Under the pieces are notes generated by a model, which made no database searches, was not told where the DNA came from, and saw only the letters and a program-made list of their open reading frames with translations. Positions 29,529 to 36,919 of a stretch of 39,816 nt of DNA are shown here, in pieces. Within the stretch, counting starts at the first letter, position 1, and each line of letters opens with the position of its first letter. Both the position numbers and the translations under genes were made by a program. The DNA comes from Pricia sp. (GTDB lineage: Bacteria; Bacteroidota; Bacteroidia; Flavobacteriales; Flavobacteriaceae), in assembly GCA_024635875.1 (NCBI GenBank), contig JAGXIC010000017.1, positions 1 through 39,816 on the forward strand. The letters are read 5' to 3'.

Positions 29529-29552
29529 ATTATATTGATATGCCAAAAGATA

Positions 29553-29568
29553 TGCGATCCGCGTGCCA
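29553..29568 (-). promoter_or_regulatory. Putative sigma-54 promoter (TGGCACG-CGGA-TCGCA) for the tolC operon
   Basis: Differs from TGGCACG-N4-TTGCA at a single conserved base; 25 nt upstream of the tolC ATG. Confidence 0.78.
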
Positions 29569-29631
29569 AGAATGTAAATTCTTGATTACTAGTTTATTAC
29601 TAATAATTTCAAGGAGGAAAGATAATCAAAG

Positions 29632-29670
29632 TGTAAAATAAATGTACATGTATTGTCAAATATTTTTACA
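29632..29670. promoter_or_regulatory. Tandem 17-bp palindromes (putative NtrC-family enhancer/UAS): TGTAAAATAAATGTACA and TGTCAAATATTTTTACA
   Basis: Sites at 29632-29648 and 29654-29670, 22 bp apart, 64 bp from the -24 edge. Confidence 0.75.
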
Positions 29671-29752
29671 GTTTTTGAAAACAAATGGGATTGAAGTTGT
29701 ATTTTTAGAACGTCATTACGAGCGTAGCTTGGCAACCCATAAACTTTAATAG

Positions 29753-31114
29753 ATGCTGGATGCAAAAATCTTAGTGGTCGACGACAACAAAAGTGTACTT
29801 AGCGCTTTGGAGATCCTCTTGCAGTTCGAGTACAATACGGTAAAGACCATTTCAAATCCGAATCAGATATCTTCCTTTCCCGATTTGGATATGTATGATA
29901 TCGTGATGCTGGACATGAATTTTACGGCCGGGGTAAACACCGGTAACGAGGGCATCTTTTGGCTTCGGGAAATCCGTAAAAAAGCGCCCCAGATCTCGGT
30001 CATCATGATGACGGCCTACGGTGCCATAGATTTGGCCGTAAAAGCCCTAAAAGAGGGAGCAACGGATTTTGTGCTGAAACCCTGGAACAATGATAAACTG
30101 CTGGCCACTGTAAAATCGGCCTATGAACTACGGAAATCACAGAAAGAAGTTTCCCAACTTAGAGAAAAGGAGAGCAACCTTAAGCAGGTCATCAATCAGA
30201 GCAGCAACCACATCATCGGTAATTCTAAACCGCTTAACACGGTTTTGTCCCTTACCGCTAAAGTGGCCAAAACGGAAGTCAATGTTCTGGTAACGGGCGA
30301 AAACGGAACCGGAAAGGAATTGATTGCCCGAGAACTTCATAAACTATCCGGGCGTAGCAACGAGGTGTTTATTTCCGTGGATATGGGTTCCATTTCCGAA
30401 AATCTGTTCGAAAGCGAACTTTTCGGCCACACCAAAGGTTCGTTTACCGACGCCAAGGAAGACCGTGCGGGAAAATTCGAAGCGGCCAACGGCGGCACGT
30501 TGTTCTTGGATGAAATCGGGAACCTTTCCCTTCAGGCCCAGGCGAAGTTATTGTCGGCCATTCAGAATAAAACCATCGTCCGAGTCGGATCTAACAAACC
30601 GATTCCCGTAGATATCCGTTTGATATGTGCCACCAACGAAAATTTGGATAAAATGGTTAAGGACGGACTTTTCCGCGAAGACCTATTATACCGAATCAAC
30701 ACCATTCGCATCGAAGTGCCACCGCTGCGTGAAAGAGAAGGCGATATTCTGGTTTTGGCCGATTTCTATCTCAAAAAATTTGCTGTCAAATACGCCAAAC
30801 AGGGTTTACGCATCAACCAATCTGCCCAAGAAAAATTGATGGTCTATCCTTGGCCCGGAAACATCCGTGAACTTTTACATACCTTAGAACGCGCCGTAAT
30901 ACTCTCCGAAGGAAACGTGTTGAATCCTGAAGATTTTCTGTTGGAGGCAAAACCGACGACTTCCGTAACAACCGGTCCGGAAACCTTGGAAGAAATGGAA
31001 CTGCTGATGATTACCAAAGCCTTGAACCAAAACGACGGTAATTACAGCGCGGCCGCCGAGCAACTGGGGATTTCGAGGCAGACACTTTATAACAAATTGA
31101 AAAAGAAAAAGTAA
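29753..31114 (+). CDS. NtrC-family sigma-54-dependent response regulator
   Basis: Receiver domain (VVDDN, VMLDMNF, KPW); AAA+ GENGTGKE, GSFTDA loop, FLDEIG; C-terminal Fis-type HTH NYSAAAEQLGISRQTLYNKLKKKK. Confidence 0.95.
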   Translation: MLDAKILVVDDNKSVLSALEILLQFEYNTVKTISNPNQISSFPDLDMYDIVMLDMNFTAGVNTGNEGIFWLREIRKKAPQISVIMMTAYGAIDLAVKALKEGATDFVLKPWNNDKLLATVKSAYELRKSQKEVSQLREKESNLKQVINQSSNHIIGNSKPLNTVLSLTAKVAKTEVNVLVTGENGTGKELIARELHKLSGRSNEVFISVDMGSISENLFESELFGHTKGSFTDAKEDRAGKFEAANGGTLFLDEIGNLSLQAQAKLLSAIQNKTIVRVGSNKPIPVDIRLICATNENLDKMVKDGLFREDLLYRINTIRIEVPPLREREGDILVLADFYLKKFAVKYAKQGLRINQSAQEKLMVYPWPGNIRELLHTLERAVILSEGNVLNPEDFLLEAKPTTSVTTGPETLEEMELLMITKALNQNDGNYSAAAEQLGISRQTLYNKLKKKK

Positions 31115-31127
31115 GCTATAAAATCCT

Positions 31128-31451
31128 ATGAAATTCAAATATATCTATTTGATACTAGCAGTTTTAGGAATTTGTTATACTTGGTATTACAATATTCAAT
31201 GGTTTCAAACAGTAGAAAATCCCACATTTACAAATTTTTTGAATGATGCACAGGCTAATTTTGCGGGCAAATCTCTTGGAGCGGATCTATCAGTGGTCGT
31301 AATAACTTTCTTTGTATTTATGATTTCAGAAAGCCTAAGACTTAAAATCAAATTTTGGTGGCTTTTAATTCCCCTGACGTTTCTAATTGCAATTGCATTT
31401 ACGTTTCCGTTGTTTTTATATATGCGGGAAAACCGATTGGAAAAGATATAG
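31128..31451 (+). CDS. Small membrane protein, DUF2834-like
   Basis: Three hydrophobic segments; YLILAVLGICYTWYYNIQWF N-terminus typical of DUF2834. Confidence 0.7.
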   Translation: MKFKYIYLILAVLGICYTWYYNIQWFQTVENPTFTNFLNDAQANFAGKSLGADLSVVVITFFVFMISESLRLKIKFWWLLIPLTFLIAIAFTFPLFLYMRENRLEKI

Positions 31452-31486
31452 AACGAAGCTGCTAATACTATAGTTTAAACCGAATA

Positions 31487-32854
31487 ATGGTAAGCAGACA
31501 CATATATTGGCAATTACTATTCCGGATACTCCTAATCTCCGCAGCCGCCCTTGGAACAGGCTTTTTCTTTTTTGATGGGCAATATGTGCTATCCGTATTT
31601 GTATTCGGCTTCCTCGTGCTACAGACCGTTTTTCTTATCCGCTATGTCAATCAGACCAACCGAAAAATCGCCTATTTTTTCGATGCGATAAAAAATGAGG
31701 ATTTCACCCTGCGGTTTCCCGAAAAACTGAGTGTAAAGTCCTTAGAGGAACTGAACCACAGCCTGAACATGCTGAATGCGATGATACAGGACATCCACCT
31801 AAAAAAACAGGCACAGGAGCAGTATTATCAAGAGATTCTGAAACAGGCAGATATCGGCATCCTGACCATTAATCCAAAGGGACACATTCTGTATGCCAAC
31901 CCTACCGTCGAAAAACTGTTGAATTACCGGCCGCTGAACCACATCAAACAATTGAACCAAGTCGACGAAAAACTGTACGGACTATTTGAAAATTTACAAG
32001 CTTTTGAAAGCAAGACCATTCAACTGACCAACGAACGTGAGAAGATACAGTTGGCGCTAAAATCTACGGTAATCAACCTAGAAAAACAATCGTTATTGCT
32101 GGTGGTCGTACAGGATATTCGCAGGGAACTGGATGAAAAAGAAACGGATTCCTATGTGAAACTCATCCGCGTTCTGACCCATGAGATCATGAATACGATT
32201 ACCCCGATCACTTCGATTTCGGAATCCGTTTTAAAATATTTTAAGAAGGACGGGCAGTTGTTAACCACCGACGAATTCGCGGAACACCATATGAAAAGTA
32301 CGGTCAAAGGACTGGAAATCATTAAAGAGCAAGGGAAAGACCTCATGGGATTCGTGCAGTCGTACCGTACGTTTCTCAGTGTACCCGAACCCGATAAAGC
32401 GCTCATACCGGCCCAAAATCTACTAGAAAAAATCAAACTTTTAATGGGTGGGGATAGCGGTCAGGAACACATCGATATCGAGGTCATTGTCGACCCAGAA
32501 GATTTACAGCTTTTTATCGACGAAAAGCAGATTACGCAGGTACTTTTAAACCTTGGGAAAAACGCGCAGCAGTCTTTGATAAATCAAGAAAGTATTACAC
32601 CATCGGATAAAAAGGGACAAATCAAGTTTTTAGCGGGTATCGATGATAAAAATAAAAAAATCATCAAGGTCTGGGACAACGTCCCCGGAATTCCCCAAGA
32701 ACATCTCGATGAAATTTTCGTGCCTTTCTTCACCACTAAAAATACCGGAACTGGTATCGGCCTTAGCCTATCGAAACAGATCATGCGATTGCACGGGGGC
32801 AGTATTCGGGCAGCATCGAAAGAGAATACGGTTTTTACGCTGACCTTTGATTGA
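31487..32854 (+). CDS. NtrB-like sensor histidine kinase (HAMP/PAS, HisKA, HATPase)
   Basis: RVLTHEIMNTITPI H-box, NLGKNAQQSL N-box, FFTTKNTGTGIGLSLSKQIM. Confidence 0.93.
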   Translation: MVSRHIYWQLLFRILLISAAALGTGFFFFDGQYVLSVFVFGFLVLQTVFLIRYVNQTNRKIAYFFDAIKNEDFTLRFPEKLSVKSLEELNHSLNMLNAMIQDIHLKKQAQEQYYQEILKQADIGILTINPKGHILYANPTVEKLLNYRPLNHIKQLNQVDEKLYGLFENLQAFESKTIQLTNEREKIQLALKSTVINLEKQSLLLVVVQDIRRELDEKETDSYVKLIRVLTHEIMNTITPITSISESVLKYFKKDGQLLTTDEFAEHHMKSTVKGLEIIKEQGKDLMGFVQSYRTFLSVPEPDKALIPAQNLLEKIKLLMGGDSGQEHIDIEVIVDPEDLQLFIDEKQITQVLLNLGKNAQQSLINQESITPSDKKGQIKFLAGIDDKNKKIIKVWDNVPGIPQEHLDEIFVPFFTTKNTGTGIGLSLSKQIMRLHGGSIRAASKENTVFTLTFD

Positions 32855-32862
32855 GACTCCAT

Positions 32863-32950
32863 TTAGACCTGTCAGGTTTCGTTTCGAAGCGTCTATTTTC
32901 TATCTTGACAGTTCGTTTTCCGATTACAGATATAAACCTGACAGGTCTAA
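32863..32950. repeat. 17-bp inverted repeat (TTAGACCTGTCAGGTTT ... AAACCTGACAGGTCTAA)
   Basis: Perfect arms 32863-32879 and 32934-32950 between convergent genes; the second arm contains the stop codon of the ATL gene. Confidence 0.9.
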
Positions 32951-33285
32951 CCACCAAGCTCCTTAAAGGGATCCCAAAAATGTGTATCAAAATCCACGAT
33001 TTGGTGATCGACCACTTTGATGCCCTCGTTTTCCAGAAGTTGTTGCATCAGATGGGTTCCATCAAAATGATGTTTGCCCGTCAATAACCCAATTTTATTC
33101 ACTACCCGGTGCGCGGGCACCTCAGGCAGGTTTCCGGCCCCGTTCATGGCCCATCCGACCATTCGCGCACTGCGGGCGGCACCCAAATATTTGGCAATGG
33201 CGCCATAAGAGGTCACTCTGCCCTCGGGAATCTGCCGGGCCACTTCGTAGACTTTTTGGAAGAAATTTTTGTTCTCGGGATTCAT
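32947..33285 (-). CDS. Alkyltransferase-like (ATL) MGMT-family protein lacking the catalytic Cys
   Basis: VPAHRVVN in place of PCHRV; RVTSYGAIAKYLG, ARMVGWAMN. Confidence 0.88.
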   Translation of the reverse strand: MNPENKNFFQKVYEVARQIPEGRVTSYGAIAKYLGAARSARMVGWAMNGAGNLPEVPAHRVVNKIGLLTGKHHFDGTHLMQQLLENEGIKVVDHQIVDFDTHFWDPFKELGG

Positions 33286-33457
33286 TTCAAATTCAAATGT
33301 CAAATTCAACTATCAAGCTTAAATTCCTTTTTCGACTCCGTGTCCTAACCAGATTTAAGGTTCAATTCTGCCTGGTGGCAGATTCAAGGTTCAAAAGGAT
33401 TCCTTGTAAAATCCTTCAGCATCCATCCTTCATCTTTCATCCGTTATCGGTCACTAG

Positions 33458-34084
33458 TCAATAAAACACCCTAAACAAGGTAATCACCAACAAAACCACC
33501 ATTAATCCGCTTAAAATATAATTGGAATTCTTTGAAAAACGGTTCGTTTTGTTTTCGAGCTTGTTAAAATAAATGGTATACATATAGAGTACTGAAAAAG
33601 TACCCAGACCGGCGGCCAAAATAAAAATAGCGATATCCCAAACCTTAAACTTTATCCATCCGGAGGCATTCCACATGATGTTAAGTCCACTGTAATAGGG
33701 AATGGTCAATAAGTTGACCGCTGCAAGGCCCATCCCCTTAAGAAAACTGTTCTTTTTACTGGTCGTGACCAGCTCTGGATTTGGTACTTTATTCCGTTTG
33801 GCGGCCCAGAAAAAATACACCGCGAAAAAGGCAAAAACGACCGTTGCAGTTTTCAATAGCACGTCGATGACATGGGGGTTATTATCCAAAAATCTTGAAA
33901 TATAGACCGCAACCGTCGCCTGCATCATAATCATGGTAGACACCCCGACACTAAAAATGATGCCGTTCGTTTTTCCTTTCTCGACACTTACCTTTGCCGC
34001 GTTCATATTCAGTAGCCCTGGTGGTACCGTGGCCATAAAAGCTGCCGAGAACGTGGCGAAGAAAAGTATGAAAAGATGGTGCAT
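33458..34084 (-). CDS. LysE-family translocator
   Basis: Start at MHHLFILFFATFSAAFMATVPPGLLNMNAAKVSVEKG; multiple TM segments. Confidence 0.8.
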   Translation of the reverse strand: MHHLFILFFATFSAAFMATVPPGLLNMNAAKVSVEKGKTNGIIFSVGVSTMIMMQATVAVYISRFLDNNPHVIDVLLKTATVVFAFFAVYFFWAAKRNKVPNPELVTTSKKNSFLKGMGLAAVNLLTIPYYSGLNIMWNASGWIKFKVWDIAIFILAAGLGTFSVLYMYTIYFNKLENKTNRFSKNSNYILSGLMVVLLVITLFRVFY

Positions 34085-34144
34085 GGTTGTCAAGTTCAAG
34101 TTCAGGCGCAAGTTCAATCCCGTTGGCCATAGAAAGATTCAAAT

Positions 34145-34813
34145 TCAAGAAACCCTGAACTGAATATACGTAATCGCCTTTCCTTTATCAAGATACTGTT
34201 TTTCGTAGAAAGTCTGTATCCCAATAACCGCTTTCGGGCTACCTTCATTTTTATAGACGTCGTGATTGGCGTAGATGATTTCCAATCCCAGACCGTGCAA
34301 TATCCCTAAAGTATAGCCATGCATAAATTCGCTATCCGTTTTTAAGTGCACCAGACCTTCCGGACGTAAAATCCTCTTATACTTATCCAAAAAATCAGGG
34401 TTCGTCATGCGGTGCTTGGTACGCTTGTACTTGATTTGGGGATCGGGGAAGGTAATCCATATTTCGGATACCTCGTTTTCGCCAAAAAGTTCGTCTATAA
34501 GTTCGATTTGGGTACGGAGAAAGGCCACGTTTGCAAAATTTTCTTCTAGTGCGGTCTTTGCGCCGCGCCACAAGCGGGCGCCTTTAATGTCAATACCAAT
34601 AAAGTTTTTAGCGGGATGAATTTGTGCTAGACCTACGGTATATTCCCCTTTTCCACAGCCAAGTTCGAGCACTATGGGATGGTCGTTCCCGAAATGGGAT
34701 GCCCAGCTTCCTTTGAGGGAAAATCCATTTTTGATCGTTTCCCGGTCGGGTTGGATGACGTTTTTAAACTGTTCATTTTCTTTGAACCTTTTGAGCTTAT
34801 TTTTGCTTCCCAC
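34145..34813 (-). CDS. trmB: tRNA (guanosine(46)-N7)-methyltransferase
   Basis: VLELGCGKGEYTVGLA, FIGIDIKGARLWRGAKTA, WITFPDPQIKYKRTKHRM; GTG start. Confidence 0.93.
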   Translation of the reverse strand: MGSKNKLKRFKENEQFKNVIQPDRETIKNGFSLKGSWASHFGNDHPIVLELGCGKGEYTVGLAQIHPAKNFIGIDIKGARLWRGAKTALEENFANVAFLRTQIELIDELFGENEVSEIWITFPDPQIKYKRTKHRMTNPDFLDKYKRILRPEGLVHLKTDSEFMHGYTLGILHGLGLEIIYANHDVYKNEGSPKAVIGIQTFYEKQYLDKGKAITYIQFRVS

Positions 34814-34993
34814 TACTTTACTTTAGAGTTTCTATCTTGAAATTACTGAGAAGAAGGTTCAGCCAGTACTCCTTCAAAGAATTTTGCCATGGCTTGATCG
34901 CCAAGCGCCCTAAATATTTGGGCATATAGTGCATGGCGGTAAGCGGATTGTCAACAACGGGTAAAATTAATGAAAACTTGTGTGAAGAAATAA

Positions 34994-36052
34994 CTATTGA
35001 CTCACCTTGACCTTACTCTTTTCCAACGTAAACGAAAACTCGGACCCTACCTCGATTTCACTTTCGACGTAGATTTTTTCTTCGTGGGCCTCAATGATAT
35101 GCTTTACGATGGCAAGCCCTAGACCTGATCCGCCCTCTTTACGGCTTCCGCTTTGGTCGACCCTATAAAAACGTTCGAAAAGCCGGGGTATGTGGCGTTT
35201 CGGAATGCCTTCGCCGTTATCGGTGATCCTGACAATTACCTTGTTTTTGATCAGGTTTTCTACACTGACTTCCGTCGTACCGTCCCGCCGACCATATTTC
35301 ACGGAGTTGACCAAAAGATTGGTAATGACCCGTTGTATTTTTTCCTTATCGGCATACACGTGAATCGGTTGGGAATACTCCATATCAAAAGTAAGAACGA
35401 TATTCTTTTTTTCCACCTTCATTTCCAACAGGTCGAAAACACTTTGTATCAGCTCTACAATATCGAAATCTTCCTTTTCCAGATTGAGTTCACCGACTTC
35501 AAGCTTCGTAATCAGATCGAGATCTTTAACGATGTATATGAGCCTATCGACCCCTTTACTCGCGCGCTGCAAGTATTTTTTACGGATGTTCTTATCGTTC
35601 ATGGCGCCATCCAACAAGGTTTCAATATAGCCTTGCACGGTGAATAGCGGGGTCTTAAGCTCGTGCGAAACATTTCCCAAAAAGTCTTTCCGGTATTCTT
35701 CACGTACCTTTAGGGTATCGATCTCGATTTTCTTGTCTTTGGCGAACTTTTCGATTTCGTCGGTAAGCGTGCGCATGTCGGTGGTGATCGGATCTGACGT
35801 CAATGTTGAGGATTCCAAAAGGGCAACGTCGTCATAGATCTGTTTTATCCTTTTGTAAACAAATTTTTCGATTCGGACTTGAAGGATAAGAAAGGAAGAA
35901 AGAAAAAGGAGTACGGTGGATAGCAAAACGGCCAAAAGGTCAAAAATATGGAAAAAGAAAAGTAGGATGCCCAAGACAAGGGCAAAAATTAAGGCTATCA
36001 AAAGGGATGATCGCAGGGCGAAGCGATATGATCTTTGTAGCTTGATGGCCAT
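34994..36052 (-). CDS. Sensor histidine kinase, PhoR-like
   Basis: NVSHELKTPLFTVQGYIETLLDGA, FERFYRVDQSGSRKEGGSGLGLAIVKHI. Confidence 0.9.
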   Translation of the reverse strand: MAIKLQRSYRFALRSSLLIALIFALVLGILLFFFHIFDLLAVLLSTVLLFLSSFLILQVRIEKFVYKRIKQIYDDVALLESSTLTSDPITTDMRTLTDEIEKFAKDKKIEIDTLKVREEYRKDFLGNVSHELKTPLFTVQGYIETLLDGAMNDKNIRKKYLQRASKGVDRLIYIVKDLDLITKLEVGELNLEKEDFDIVELIQSVFDLLEMKVEKKNIVLTFDMEYSQPIHVYADKEKIQRVITNLLVNSVKYGRRDGTTEVSVENLIKNKVIVRITDNGEGIPKRHIPRLFERFYRVDQSGSRKEGGSGLGLAIVKHIIEAHEEKIYVESEIEVGSEFSFTLEKSKVKVSQ

Positions 36053-36738
36053 TACAACACGAACTTATAGCCCACCCCTTTGACCGTCTTAAAATGCTCT
36101 TCCCCGATTTTTTCGCGTAGTTTCCGAATATGAACGTCTATGGTACGGCCACCGACGACCACCTCGCTGCCCCAAACCCGATCTAGGATGGTTTCTCGCT
36201 TGAACACCTTATTGGGCTTTGAGGTCAAAAGGGCCAGCAGTTCGAATTCCTTTCTCGGTAAAATGAGTTCTTTGCCGTGGTTGACAATCTTATATTCCTC
36301 CCGATTGATGACAATTTCGCCCACCTTGGTAATATCGTCTTGGGTTCCGTCGTCTTCTTTCAACCTTCTGAGCAGTGCCTTGACTTTACTTACCAAAACT
36401 TTGGGCCGGATCGGTTTGTTGATATAATCATCGGCCCCGGCATCAAGGCCGGCCACTTGGGAATAGTCTTCGCCGCGCGCCGTCAGAAAGGTGATAATGG
36501 TATTTTCGAGTCCCTTTATCTTGCGTATTTTCTCGCAGGCCTCCATCCCGTCCATTTCCGGCATCATAACGTCGAGAATGATCAAATGCGGCTCCTTTTT
36601 TTTGGCCATGGCGACCCCCTCGATCCCATTTTTCGCAGTAAACACCTGATAGCCTTCCGAGGTAAGGTTATATCCGACGATTTCAAGAATATCGGGCTCG
36701 TCATCGACTAAAAGTATCTTGATGTCTTTCTTTTTCAT
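36052..36738 (-). CDS. OmpR/PhoB-family response regulator
   Basis: LLVDDEPDI, VMMPEMDG, C-terminal winged helix GGRTIDVHIRKLREKIG; TAATG overlap with the kinase gene. Confidence 0.92.
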   Translation of the reverse strand: MKKKDIKILLVDDEPDILEIVGYNLTSEGYQVFTAKNGIEGVAMAKKKEPHLIILDVMMPEMDGMEACEKIRKIKGLENTIITFLTARGEDYSQVAGLDAGADDYINKPIRPKVLVSKVKALLRRLKEDDGTQDDITKVGEIVINREEYKIVNHGKELILPRKEFELLALLTSKPNKVFKRETILDRVWGSEVVVGGRTIDVHIRKLREKIGEEHFKTVKGVGYKFVL

Positions 36739-36799
36739 GGTGTTCTAAAATTTGGTTAACCCGTCAAAAGTAAAGATAATACATCTAGGGTAAAGCGGC

Positions 36800-36867
36800 T
36801 TAACGTTGATTTAATGTCATAACGTTAAGGTAACAGTATTGCAATATAGGTTTAACGTGGAGGTAAC
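36800..36867. promoter_or_regulatory. Array of KTAAC direct repeats in 11-bp register (candidate Pho-box-like operator)
   Basis: TTAAC 36800, TTAAT 36811, ATAAC 36819, GTAAC 36830, TTAAC 36852, GTAAC 36863; steps 11, 8, 11, 22, 11. Confidence 0.5.
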
Positions 36868-36919
36868 ATGACTTTTACAGCATGTGGCGTTCTTTGCGCC
36901 AAATAATAGAATTTATTTA

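Noticed and set aside
33286-33457. Low-complexity TTCAA / CATCCTT-rich intergenic stretch as an RNA gene or mobile element
   Set aside because: Repeats are short and imperfect, with no stable fold or boundaries visible by eye.
34818-34934. Short minus-strand ORF (MHYMPKYLGRLAIKPWQNSLKEYWLNLLLSNFKIETLK) upstream of trmB
   Set aside because: Only about 38 codons, no recognised family and no clear RBS; it would need conservation evidence.
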